Shown piece by piece: positions 25,137-33,600 of a stretch of 64,000 nt of DNA. The stretch comes from Meiothermus sp. (GTDB lineage Bacteria > Deinococcota > Deinococci > Deinococcales > Thermaceae), in contig NZ_BPIM01000001.1 of NCBI RefSeq assembly GCF_026004115.1, forward strand, positions 2,584,501-2,648,500, given 5' to 3'. The translations under genes were made by a program, and so were the position numbers. The number at the start of each line of letters is the position of its first letter. Position 1 is the stretch's first letter. A model generated the notes under the pieces. The model saw nothing but the letters and a program-made list of their open reading frames with translations. It did not search any database and was not told the DNA's origin.

Positions 25137-25793
25137 ATGCGTATTTTGCTGGTGGAGGACGACCTCGAGGTAGGGGCTTTGGTCAAAGAGACGCTCGAGG
25201 CCGAACCCTATGCAGTGGACTGGGCCCAGGATGGCGAGGAGGCGCTGGGGCTTTGGCAGAGCTTTCCTTATGACCTGATGGTGCTGGATGTGGGCTTGCC
25301 CCGGCGGGATGGTTTCAGCCTGCTGACCCACCTGCGCGAGCAGGGCTGGGCGGTGCCGGTTCTGGTGCTGACCGCCCGAGATGGCCTGGACGATCGGGTA
25401 CGGGGGCTGGAAGGGGGGGCCGACGATTACCTGGTCAAACCCTTCCACCTGCGGGAACTCAGGGCCCGGGTGCGGGCCCTGCTGCGCCGCTCCAGGGGTG
25501 TTTCTAGTAACCGGGTTGAGGTTGGTCGGCTCTCGCTCGACATCCGGGCCAAGCAGGCCTGGTGGGCAGGAGAGGCGCTCGAGCTATCCGCCAAGGAGTG
25601 GCTAATCCTAGAGTTTCTGGCTCTCCATGCCGACACTTTTTATCCCCGGGAATTGCTTTTGGAGCACGTATGGCCTGGTGAGGCCAGCATTGACCCGCGC
25701 AGCCTCGACCCCTATATCTCCCGTCTGCGCCAAAAACTAACTCCAGAAGCCATCGAGACCCGACGTGGGCTGGGCTACCGGTTGGTCGGATGA
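25137..25793 (+). CDS. OmpR/PhoB-family response regulator (RR1)
   Basis: Regulator of 218 residues. The receiver domain has LVEDD at the N-terminus, the phosphoacceptor D51 (LMVLDVGLP), Thr in VLTARD and Lys in YLVKPFH. The winged-helix DNA-binding domain starts near residue 125 and ends with IETRRGLGYRLVG. Its stop overlaps the kinase ATG. No promoter lies directly ahead; it is transcribed with the PAP2 gene. Candidate targets are the tandem repeats at 17047 and 17693, by proximity only. Confidence 0.92.
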   Translation: MRILLVEDDLEVGALVKETLEAEPYAVDWAQDGEEALGLWQSFPYDLMVLDVGLPRRDGFSLLTHLREQGWAVPVLVLTARDGLDDRVRGLEGGADDYLVKPFHLRELRARVRALLRRSRGVSSNRVEVGRLSLDIRAKQAWWAGEALELSAKEWLILEFLALHADTFYPRELLLEHVWPGEASIDPRSLDPYISRLRQKLTPEAIETRRGLGYRLVG

Positions 25794-27108
25794 GTCTTCG
25801 CCTGCGACTTACGCTATTCTACGCCCTGCTGGTCGGGGGGTTTTGCTGCTGGCCGGGGTGGGGCTGCGGCTGGGCTTGGAGCGCATTTTGCAAGATGAGC
25901 TGAACCAGAGCCTTCAAGCGGCGCTGATTCTGGCCGAACCCTGGGTCAATAGCGACAACGGTCGCCTAAGCCTCAGTCAGGAGGGTGAATTGCCGCCGCA
26001 ACTGCCACCCGACCTGGCGTTGCTACTGTATAGCCCTCAGGGCCTGGTAGAGGCATTGGGTCAAAAACCTAGACCTTTACCTGTCGCGCAGACCGGTTGC
26101 TTTGCTGCTGTGGGCTGGTGGTTTTGTGGGCGCAAAGTAGAAGGGGCTACCCTGCTAGCAGGTCGGCCCCTGGCGGGGATCGAGGATAGCCTGACCGCAC
26201 TCAACCGGGTGCTCTGGGTGGTCGCGCCGGGAGCTTTGCTCCTGGCGTTGGGGCTGGGCTACTTTTTGGTAGGGCGGGCGCTCAGTCCGGTACGCATTCT
26301 CACCGAGGCTGCCCGTGAGCGGGCTGTTGGTCGAATCTGGAACCGCCCCCTGCCCCAGCCCCCGGTGCGAGACGAGCTTTTTACCCTCAGCCAGGCCTTC
26401 AACGCGCTGCTGGAGAGCCTGGGTGAGCTGATCGAAAATGAGCGGCGCTTCACCCAGGATGCTGCCCACGAGCTGCGCACCCCGCTTACGGTGCTTCTAG
26501 GGCGGCTCGAGCAGGCCCAGGAAAAAAACCTTGACCCCCAGGTAGCCCGTGCCCTGGAACAGGCTTACCGCTCGGCTCAGCGGCTGTTGGCTTTGGTAGA
26601 AAAGCTGCTGCACCTGGCCCGAGCCGAGGCTGGCCAAGGGCTGTTGCGAGAGCCGGTGCTGCTCAACCGAATGCTTAGCGAGGAGGTGGAGGACTTGAGG
26701 CCGCTGTTCGAGGCAAAAGGCTTGGCCTTACGGGTCTTCTTGCCGGAAGAACCGTTGGAGGTGATGGGGGATCGATTGGCTTTAGGGCTGGCGCTGCGCA
26801 ACCTTCTTGAGAACGCCCTCAAGTTTACGGTTGCGGGCGAAGTGCGCCTGACCTTGCGCAAAGAGGGTCAAGAGGCGCTGTTGCAGGTGGAAGACACCGG
26901 AGGAGGCTTCCCAGAGGAGGCGCTGCCCCATCTGTTTGAGCGGTTCTATCAGGCCCGAGTAGAGCACCGCCGCAGTGGGAGCGGCCTGGGGCTGGCGCTG
27001 GTTGCGGCTATTGTGCGCTGGCACGGAGGAACCGTAAAAGCAGTCAACCTTTCCCCGGGAGCCCAGATTGGGGTTCGTTTGCCACTGCACATCGGATCCG
27101 GCCGCTGA
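25790..27108 (+). pseudogene. Sensor histidine kinase HK1 with a frameshift at a G6 run
   Basis: The frame from ATG 25790 (ATGA overlap with RR1) reads MSLRLRLTLFYALLVGG and then fails at GGGGGG (25835-25840), reaching a stop soon after. The -1 frame continues without break as VLLLAGVGLRLG..., with a HAMP region, H-box DAAHELRTPLTVLLGR near 26460, N-box NLLENALKF, G1 VEDTGGGFP and G2 SGSGLGLALV, to 27108. One more G, or slippage at the G run, restores a normal kinase of about 438 residues. All catalytic motifs are intact, so the gene may well be functional; a sequencing error or slippage must be separated from true inactivation. Confidence 0.8.
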
Positions 27109-27120
27109 TTCCAACCCACT

Positions 27121-27152
27121 TTTACCCAATCTTTACTTGGGCGACGTACTCT
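27121..27152 (+). promoter_or_regulatory. CpxR-like tandem operator and -10 before RR2
   Basis: TTTAC (27121-27125), N6, TTTAC (27132-27136), N10, then TACTCT (27147-27152). On the other strand this is GTAAA-N6-GTAAA, close to the E. coli CpxR box (GTAAA-N5-GTAAA). The position suggests activation and autoregulation of the second two-component pair. Confidence 0.7.
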
Positions 27153-27171
27153 AACATTCTATGAGGAATCT

Positions 27172-27852
27172 ATGCGGGTGCTTTTGGTAGAGGATGACCC
27201 CCGGCTGGCTGCGTTGATTGCGGAGGGATTACGCGACGATGGGTTGATGGTGGATCACGCCCCTAACGCCGCCATCGGGCGGGGCATGGCCGAGCTGGAA
27301 GCGTATGATTTGCTGATCCTGGACGTGATGCTGCCGGAGGGCCCCCAGGCTGGCTTTGACCTGGCCCGCGCGCTGCGTAACCGGCGGGACAAAACCCCTA
27401 TCTTCTTCCTAACGGCTCTAGGGGATATAGACTCCAAGCTCACCGGGCTCGATACCGGGGGGGACGACTACCTGACCAAACCCTTTGATTTTCGTGAACT
27501 CAGAGCCCGTATCCGGGCCTTGGTGCGGCGGGCCAGAGGTGAGGCGGTCAATCGGATCCCCCTACCGGGGGGCTATACCCTCGATCTTGCAGCCCACCAG
27601 GTGCTGAAAAACAACAAGCCAATCCCGCTTACCCCGAGGGAGTACGCCCTGGTAGAGTGCCTGGGGCTAAACCCGGGCCGGGCTTACAGCCGCAACAGCC
27701 TGATCGAGCGGGTCTGGCCCGGGGAGAGCGAGGTGGACACCAAGGTAGTGGACGTATATGTCTCGAGCCTGCGGCGCAAGCTGGGGGAGGACTTCGTCGA
27801 AACGGTGCGGGGGCTGGGTTATCGGCTGGGGCGGATGGAGGAGAGCCCTTGA
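27172..27852 (+). CDS. OmpR/PhoB-family response regulator (RR2)
   Basis: Regulator of 226 residues with LVEDDP, phosphoacceptor D51 (LLILDVMLP), FFLTALGD and YLTKPFD, then a winged-helix domain ending VETVRGLGYRLG. It is preceded by its own promoter carrying a tandem GTAAA-type box, so it is the best candidate for the factor that binds all such boxes in this window. The stop overlaps the TTG start of the kinase gene. Confidence 0.92.
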   Translation: MRVLLVEDDPRLAALIAEGLRDDGLMVDHAPNAAIGRGMAELEAYDLLILDVMLPEGPQAGFDLARALRNRRDKTPIFFLTALGDIDSKLTGLDTGGDDYLTKPFDFRELRARIRALVRRARGEAVNRIPLPGGYTLDLAAHQVLKNNKPIPLTPREYALVECLGLNPGRAYSRNSLIERVWPGESEVDTKVVDVYVSSLRRKLGEDFVETVRGLGYRLGRMEESP

Positions 27853-29159
27853 GCCTGCGCTGGCGGCTAACCCTTTATTACACGGGTATTTCTGCAGGGT
27901 TGCTGCTCCTGGGTAGCCTGGTTTTGTTTTTGATGCTGCGCACCACTTTACAGCAGGCTCTTGATGACTCCTTACGCGAGGCCGTTGCTCTGGCTACAAG
28001 CCAGCTTGAGCCGAGTCTGCCCGATGCTACTGAAAGCACAGAACTGTTCCTAACTAAGCTGCCAGGATCCATAGTGCTACTGGTGTACAATTCCCGCGGC
28101 CTACAGGTTAGGAGCTACGGGGTTCCCCCTGTGCGTACGACCCCGCTGCCCGGCTTTAGCTCGGTGGATGGCACCCGCATCTATGGTGAAATCTTAGCCG
28201 ATGGAAGCGTAGTGCAAGTGATGCGCTCTGAGTCTGAGACCCGTCGCAGCATTCGCCGCGTACAGGAGTTACTGCTCCTGAGCCTTCCGTTGCTGCTGCT
28301 GCTGGGCCTGGGAGCAGGCTACCTGCTTGCCGATCGCGCCCTGCGTCCGGTGGATCAGGTGACCCGCTTGGCAGCTCAGATAGCGGCCTCGGGGCGCTAC
28401 AGGCAGCGGGTTCCTGAGAGTCCCGGCACAGATGAAATGGCCCGCCTGACCCATACCTTCAACGCCATGCTGTCTCGCCTTGAGCAGGCTATAGAACGCG
28501 AAAAAGCTTTTGCCCTAGCCGCAGCTCACGAACTGCGCACTCCGTTGAGCCTGCTTCAGGGACGGGCCAGCTTAAGTTTGGAAAAACCACGTTCGCCAGA
28601 GCAGTATCGTCAGGCCCTGGTGGAGATTGCCCATACCGCGGAGGATCTCGCACAGGTCATTGAGGCCCTGTTGTTACTGGCGCATACCCAGTCGCCCTTT
28701 GACCCAAAGCCCGTGGAACTGGATCTGCTGGCGCTAGAGGCTCAGGAATCTTTGGAGGGGTTGGCTAAAGAGCGACAGGTGCGTTTGGTGCTACAGCTCG
28801 AGCGCGCTCCCTGTAGAGGTGACCCCCTCACCTTACGAACGGCCATCACCAACCTGCTCTCCAATGCCATCAAGTACGGGCCGCTGGGGGGTAGGGTCTG
28901 GCTGCGCACCCGGTGCGAGGGGAGGCTAGCGGTGGTGGAGGTGGCCGATGAGGGGTCGGGCATTCCCCCCGAGCAGCTCGAGCGCCTTCTGCAGCCCTTT
29001 CAACGTGGGATAGGTACCCAGGGGGTGCGCGGGGCTGGGCTAGGCCTGACCCTGGTCATGGCCATTGCGGAGCAGCATGGGGGGGGGTTGAGACTGCAGA
29101 ATGTCCCTGAGGGGGGGCTGTTGGCCCGCTTGGAGCTGCCGGCGAGCGGCTCATGTTAG
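27849..29159 (+). CDS. Sensor histidine kinase (HK2), partner of RR2
   Basis: Membrane kinase of 436 residues. TM1 lies near residues 8-32 (LYYTGISAGLLLLGSLVLFLML), a periplasmic sensor of about 110 residues follows, and TM2 is LLLSLPLLLLLGLGAGYLLA. Then come a HAMP region, H-box LAAAHELRTPLSLLQGR, N-box NLLSNAIKYG, G1 DEGSGIPPEQL and G2 GAGLGLTLVMA. The start is a TTG overlapping the RR2 stop (TTGA), the only start in place. The sensor domain is not recognised; given the box before htrA, envelope stress is a plausible signal. Confidence 0.9.
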   Translation: MSLRWRLTLYYTGISAGLLLLGSLVLFLMLRTTLQQALDDSLREAVALATSQLEPSLPDATESTELFLTKLPGSIVLLVYNSRGLQVRSYGVPPVRTTPLPGFSSVDGTRIYGEILADGSVVQVMRSESETRRSIRRVQELLLLSLPLLLLLGLGAGYLLADRALRPVDQVTRLAAQIAASGRYRQRVPESPGTDEMARLTHTFNAMLSRLEQAIEREKAFALAAAHELRTPLSLLQGRASLSLEKPRSPEQYRQALVEIAHTAEDLAQVIEALLLLAHTQSPFDPKPVELDLLALEAQESLEGLAKERQVRLVLQLERAPCRGDPLTLRTAITNLLSNAIKYGPLGGRVWLRTRCEGRLAVVEVADEGSGIPPEQLERLLQPFQRGIGTQGVRGAGLGLTLVMAIAEQHGGGLRLQNVPEGGLLARLELPASGSC

Positions 29160-29225
29160 TCTGGTTTGTCGGTTCTATACCGCTTTTGTACGCTTGGGGA
29201 ATTTACAATCATGTCCGGTGCTTCT

Positions 29226-30458
29226 ATGCGAGTATCTTCCTTTTTTTTAGTTTCATGGTTTCTTGCGACCTGCGCGGCTTCACCGGCTCCCTTGCCTAAA
29301 ATCGTGCCGGTGGTGCCCGGCGAAACTCAGCCCGTTGCTCCTGGAACCCGGATCGCTCAAGCGCTGCCCCAGCTCGAGATACTTCCTTCCATTCCCGAAG
29401 TGCGCAAAGTTGAGTACGCCTCCAATGGCTTTATCGAGGTGGCTCACGCCCTGGTGCTGATAAGCGATACACAACCGGCCTATATGTTGCGCAAGGCCCA
29501 GCAGGTGGTTAACCGGGTGTTTATGGCCCGGCCTAGCCTATCCGAGGTGGATGTTTCACTGTATCGGCAAGACCAATACGCTGGCTTCGGCGGTCCTCTG
29601 CCACACTTTACTGCCTCGGTACCTCGAGCCCGACTCGAGGCTTTCGAGCGCCTGACCCCTACGAACTTCCAAAGCTATGAACGGTTGTGGGCCAATCCCC
29701 GCGACTACCTCTATGGCCCTTTTCGTAGCCCCAGCGACGATCTGGAAATTGCTCTGCATTTCCAGGGCTCTCCCGCCCAGCTTATAGCCCAACAGCTCGA
29801 GCAAGCGGCTGCAGCCCTCCAGGGTGGGGCCGTAGGAAACCGCTTCTACCACGGCAACCCTGCCCTTCCCTTGGCAGCTCTCACATTCGATGACGCCCCG
29901 CATCCGCTTTTTGCCCCGCTGCTTTTGGACACCTTACGTCGGATGGGGGTCAAAGCCACCTTCTTTTGCATTGGACGTAACGCCCTGGCCTATCCCTACT
30001 TCGTTCGTGACATGGTTCACGAGGGTCACGAGGTCGGCAATCACACTTTTCATCACGTCCGCCTCAACAACCTCGATAAAGCCAGGGTTCTGATGGAGAT
30101 TCAGTCTGCAAATCAGCTGCTTGAGGGCATTACTGGGCGCTCGGTGCGCTACTTCCGTCCCCCTGGGGGGCGCTTCTCGCCTACCGTGCTCGAGGTCATG
30201 CGCGAGCTAAACATGACCTTGGTCTTCTGGACCGACGATCCTGGCGACTTCCAAAATCTACCCGAGGCCACCCTTGAGAGCCGCCTAGATCGTAGGCTCC
30301 GCCAAGGAGGGATTGTGTTGCTCCATGACAATGTGCGCTCGACCCTCGAGATTCTGCCAAATTTCCTGCGCCTTGCCGAGCGGCGGGGAATCCGACTGGG
30401 CACGGTAGATGATTTGGCTCAAAACCGTCTTAGCACGACACTCCCGCCGAGCCCTTGA
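29226..30458 (+). CDS. Exported polysaccharide deacetylase (NodB domain), second copy, with N-terminal extension
   Basis: Protein of 410 residues. The N-terminus (MRVSSFFLVSWFLATCAAS) has a possible lipobox LATC. About 190 residues of unrecognised domain follow, then a complete NodB domain: LTFDDAPHP, GNHTFHHVRL, RYFRPPGGRFS, VFWTDDPGDF and IVLLHDN. It should remove acetyl groups from wall or surface glycan. In-frame ATGs also exist at 29211 and 29166; 29226 gives the best signal peptide. A TACAAT box lies just upstream near 29203. The N-terminal domain may bind the substrate. Confidence 0.82.
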   Translation: MRVSSFFLVSWFLATCAASPAPLPKIVPVVPGETQPVAPGTRIAQALPQLEILPSIPEVRKVEYASNGFIEVAHALVLISDTQPAYMLRKAQQVVNRVFMARPSLSEVDVSLYRQDQYAGFGGPLPHFTASVPRARLEAFERLTPTNFQSYERLWANPRDYLYGPFRSPSDDLEIALHFQGSPAQLIAQQLEQAAAALQGGAVGNRFYHGNPALPLAALTFDDAPHPLFAPLLLDTLRRMGVKATFFCIGRNALAYPYFVRDMVHEGHEVGNHTFHHVRLNNLDKARVLMEIQSANQLLEGITGRSVRYFRPPGGRFSPTVLEVMRELNMTLVFWTDDPGDFQNLPEATLESRLDRRLRQGGIVLLHDNVRSTLEILPNFLRLAERRGIRLGTVDDLAQNRLSTTLPPSP

Positions 30459-30551
30459 CCAAACGAGAATAGTTCGGTATCACCGCAGTTTTCCCTTTTT
30501 GAATTCAAATGCTTTTCATCGCCAGGGACTTATCAATAGGGGGTTGAAAGT

Positions 30552-31664
30552 ATGACATATGTTCAGAAAAAGCAGGACACCCCACTGCCTTTGCACAAAA
30601 CCCCCGGACGTTTAGACTCGCTGGATGTGTTCCGCGGTCTCACTATCCTGCTGATGCTGCTAGTAAACAACGTTGCCCTTGACGCCCAAACCCCGTATCT
30701 GCTGACCCATGCACCCTGGAATGGTGGGGTGTATCTGGCCGACCTGGTGTTCCCCTGGTTCTTGCTGGCTGTGGGTGTAGCCATCCCCTTCGCGGCGACA
30801 AGCTTCCGGAAGAAAAATCTCCCAGGCTGGCGCTATGACCTCAAGGTTCTCCAACGGAGCATCTTGCTTTTTGGGTTGGGTCTGGCAATCGTTAGCAGTA
30901 TAGCCAAGCGCCCCGTCTTTGCACTGGACGTGCTTCAGCTCATCGCAATGGCTTATCTGGTCGCGGCTTTGCTGTACGACCTTCCCGTCCATCGCCGGGC
31001 GATGATCGCGGGGTTTTTTCTAGTGGCTTACTGGGCGGCCATCCGCTACTTGCCGGTACCAGGGGTAGGACGGCCCATTTTCGAGGAAGACCAAAACCTG
31101 ATCCTGCACTTCAACAACACCTTTTTGAACGCGGTTAATCTGCGGGGGCTGCTCTCGGTAATCCCGACATCGGCTTTGGTGATGCTGGGAAGCCTGATCG
31201 GGGATTTATTCCGCCTCGAGATGTCCTTTTTACGCCGCACGGCCTGGCTTTTCGGGATCGGCCTGGGCCTCACTGCCCTGGGAATGCTGTGGAATCTCAG
31301 CCTGCCCTATAGCAAAACTTTCTGGACTCCTTCCTATATTTTGCTCGCGGCGGGATTGGGCGCTCTCCTGCTGGGGGTCTTTCACTGCCTGGTGGACGCC
31401 CGGGGCTGGCGCGGCTGGGCCTTCCCGCTCAAGGTGTTTGGTTCGAACGCTCTTTTTGCCTACGTGGTGCCGATCCTGGTCAAGGTTTGGCTGTTGCAGG
31501 GAATGAAGATAGATGGAGCCTCGGTTCAACAGTATGTTCTCAATTTCTGGCAAGGCTTGGCCGGGAGTTATGGCGGAGGCTGGCTCTATACCCTCAGCTA
31601 CATCGCTTTCTGGTGGCTGGTGCTGTGGGGGCTGTATTGGAGGGGAATTTTCTTGCGGGTTTGA
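30552..31664 (+). CDS. Membrane acyltransferase, DUF5009 / HGSNAT-like (COG4299)
   Basis: Integral membrane protein of 370 residues with about ten helices. The N-terminus RLDSLDVFRGLTILLMLLVNN and the following APWNGGVYLADLVFPWFLLAVGVAIPFA are the diagnostic start of the heparan-alpha-glucosaminide N-acetyltransferase-like family, which moves acetyl groups across the membrane to amino sugars. Next to two polysaccharide deacetylases it may re-acetylate or otherwise modify the same glycan; this is inference. The ATG at 30552 follows a GGGGGTTGAAAG ribosome site. The ~110 nt after the stop show no gene before the IS. Confidence 0.85.
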   Translation: MTYVQKKQDTPLPLHKTPGRLDSLDVFRGLTILLMLLVNNVALDAQTPYLLTHAPWNGGVYLADLVFPWFLLAVGVAIPFAATSFRKKNLPGWRYDLKVLQRSILLFGLGLAIVSSIAKRPVFALDVLQLIAMAYLVAALLYDLPVHRRAMIAGFFLVAYWAAIRYLPVPGVGRPIFEEDQNLILHFNNTFLNAVNLRGLLSVIPTSALVMLGSLIGDLFRLEMSFLRRTAWLFGIGLGLTALGMLWNLSLPYSKTFWTPSYILLAAGLGALLLGVFHCLVDARGWRGWAFPLKVFGSNALFAYVVPILVKVWLLQGMKIDGASVQQYVLNFWQGLAGSYGGGWLYTLSYIAFWWLVLWGLYWRGIFLRV

Positions 31665-31781
31665 GAGCCGTTCCTACGAATAATACCAACCTGGACAGTT
31701 AGCCTTGAGGGTTGTTCCAAGTTCCGTCAATCGGCGACCGTTTCCCTTACTGCTTCTCTCAAAATCAGCTGCGGGATATTA

Positions 31782-32767
31782 TGTTGCAAAGTTCCCTCTA
31801 TGCAGCAAGCCCACTAACGGTAGGCGTTGTAGACCAATGCCTTGACCCGGCACTCCCGCATCTGCAGGCGGGGTTTGCGCGAACGCACCCCCTCACCGAA
31901 CTATACGTTACTTGCGTTTGAGCACCGATATCACCGTCTCGCTCTTCCAGCGCTGCCCAAACAGACCGTCGAGCCACCCCTCGCTCCGCTCGGCGAAAAT
32001 ACGCCTCGCCTGAGATACCAACTCGGCTCGCGCCTTGCGCTCCGTCGCCTTCAAAGCCCCCCTACGCCGAACCGGCGGAATCAGGTCACGCAACCCTACC
32101 CCCGTCCATCAAACCCAGCGTCGGCCAGGATGATCCAGCGCCCGCGTTGCCCATAAGGGCTCACCCTGCGTTTGAGCGTGGAGAGATGGGAGCTGTCCCC
32201 ACTGGGGCCTCTACCCGAGAGCACACTCAGGATCAGCTGACTGCGCGTCCCCACAGCATAGGTTCCCTTCACCCATGCCCGAAAGGGTTTACCCCGCCGG
32301 GTCTGAAAGCAGGCGCGGGCCTGGGTGGGGCGAAACCCGGTGCTATCTAAGGCTACGGCCTCCTCCACCACCCCTAAGCTTTGCAATAACTGCCGGCTCA
32401 TCTCATCCAGGTGACTTGCACGAAAGCGCTGATACATCCGGCTGAGGGTGCTGTAGTGAGGCGCCGCTTCAAGTCCCAGTTCCTCCCGGAGTTCCTGGCT
32501 CATATGCAAAAGCTCTACAAAGTCACGGTAGCTCATCTTGAAGTAGAAAGACATCAAAACGCAGGCGGCCAGTTGGGGGAGGGGTGTATTTCTTGGGGCT
32601 GTTGGGGTGGCTGTACTTGGGAAAGACCGTTGGGGTTTGGGCATAGATGATTCGCGCAACCTGCAGGTGGAGACTCCGTCGTGGCTGGGTTGCTATACCC
32701 GCCCGGCGAGAACGTTTTGGGGAGCGTTGTTGACCCATCAGGCTCCATTATTACAAACCTTGCAACA
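31782..32767 (-). mobile_element. IS5-like insertion sequence, degenerate
   Basis: About 986 bp bounded by inverted ends TGTTGCAAAGTT (31782-31793) and AACCTTGCAACA (32756-32767), 11 of 12 matching. It contains a DDE transposase on the minus strand broken into three frames. No clear target duplication was seen. Confidence 0.65.
31908..32738 (-). pseudogene. IS5-family DDE transposase, two frameshifts
   Basis: Three minus-strand frames join into one protein. The first (from 32738) reads VFPKYSHPNSPKKYT and leaves frame at the ACCCCTCCCCC run (about 32575-32584). The second gives PLPQLAACVLMSFYFKMSYRDFVELL, ALDSTGFRPTQ and ILADAGFDGRG, then stops at a TAG right after a G5 run (32099-32103). 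The third continues LRDLIPPVRRRG and ends with RWKSETVISVLKR. LDSTG, LADAGFDG and the final Glu region are the DDE triad blocks. One extra base in each run restores a single frame, so this is either decay, slippage or base-calling error. Confidence 0.75.
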
Positions 32768-32803
32768 GAGCAAAGTTTTGTCGTGTGCTAAGGGGCCCGA
32801 CTT

Positions 32804-32835
32804 TTTACCGAACTTAAACCATACCCAGCTACCCT
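32804..32835 (+). promoter_or_regulatory. CpxR-like operator and -10 before the Rieske operon (copied from htrA)
   Basis: TTTAC (32804-32808), N6, TAAAC (32815-32819), N10, TACCCT (32830-32835). The bases TTTTTACCGAACTTAAACC are identical to those upstream of htrA at 44278-44296 (minus). Confidence 0.65.
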
Positions 32836-32875
32836 CTAGGCTGTGCTTGCGGATGCAAGCCGAGGAGAGACAGCC

Positions 32876-32971
32876 ATGAAGAATACCGTACTCAAAACCT
32901 CCAGCCCGTTGTCGATAGTGGTGCTTTCCGGTTTGGCCTTAGGGCAGGGTTACAGCATTGCCCTGGAGTAG
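32876..32971 (+). CDS. Short leader peptide derived from the HtrA signal sequence
   Basis: A 31-codon frame reads MKNTVLKTSSPLSIVVLSGLA... and stops at TAG (32969-32971). Its first ten residues are identical to those of HtrA at 44221, and the leader GCTTGCGGATGCAAGCCGAG before it is the same too. The TAG overlaps the GTG of the Rieske gene by one base (TAGTG), so ribosomes may pass straight on. It has a signal-like hydrophobic stretch but no mature part. Confidence 0.6.
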   Translation: MKNTVLKTSSPLSIVVLSGLALGQGYSIALE

Positions 32972-33600
32972 TGAGTGTTATGGAAGAGCGTGGAGCCCAG
33001 ACGGAAGAAGCGGAAGAGCGGGCTATGCCTACCCGCCGGGCGGTCTTGCAGGCCGCCATCGGTACTGCGTCGATATTTACTGCTTTATCTGTTCTGTATG
33101 TAGGGGCGGGTTTGATCCCAAGAGTCACCAAGACCCCCGAGAACGCACCGCCCCAGGTCGGAGATATCCTGGTCTATGCTACCGGGGACAAAATAAACCA
33201 ATCGGTTCAGGTGACGGACCTGCCCGAAGGAGGGCCGTTTCTGCTGGCCTTTCCCATGGATCCCAAGACAAAAGTAGTGCGCAACAAGGAACTTAAGAAC
33301 ACCCTATTGATCCTAAAGCAAGCCCCCAGCAGCTACGATCCTCAAGTAGCTGCCCATGTATCCGAGGGCGTTGTTTGCTATTCTGCCATCTGCACGCATC
33401 TGGGCTGTACGGTAAGTCTGTGGGAGGCTAGTCAGAAGTTGCTACGATGCCCCTGTCACGGCGCACTCTATGACCCTCGCCTCGACAAAGTGGTGGGTGG
33501 GCCAGCACCTCAGCCCCTGGCCCAACTGCCCATTCGTATAGAGGGCTCCCAAATCGTGGTAGCGGGCGAGTTCCTGGGCCCGATAGGAGCACAGGTTTAG
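32971..33600 (+). CDS. Rieske [2Fe-2S] iron-sulfur protein
   Basis: Protein of 209 residues. The N-terminus has a twin-arginine-like PTRRAVLQAAIG followed by one membrane helix (TASIFTALSVLYVGAGLIP), as in bc1-type Rieske proteins. The cluster motifs are CTHLGC at 141-146 and CPCHG at 160-164, supplying two Cys and two His ligands plus the disulfide pair. It would serve as electron carrier of a cytochrome bc-like complex or an arsenite-type oxidoreductase. No cytochrome b gene is adjacent; EamA and UspA genes follow. The GTG start overlaps the upstream leader-peptide stop. Confidence 0.9.
   Translation: MSVMEERGAQTEEAEERAMPTRRAVLQAAIGTASIFTALSVLYVGAGLIPRVTKTPENAPPQVGDILVYATGDKINQSVQVTDLPEGGPFLLAFPMDPKTKVVRNKELKNTLLILKQAPSSYDPQVAAHVSEGVVCYSAICTHLGCTVSLWEASQKLLRCPCHGALYDPRLDKVVGGPAPQPLAQLPIRIEGSQIVVAGEFLGPIGAQV

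Noticed and set aside
32523-32750. Separate small genes at the right end of the IS5-like element
   Set aside because: The alternative frames overlap; one of them supplies the transposase N-terminus (YSHPNSPKKYT) and the others are shadows of it.
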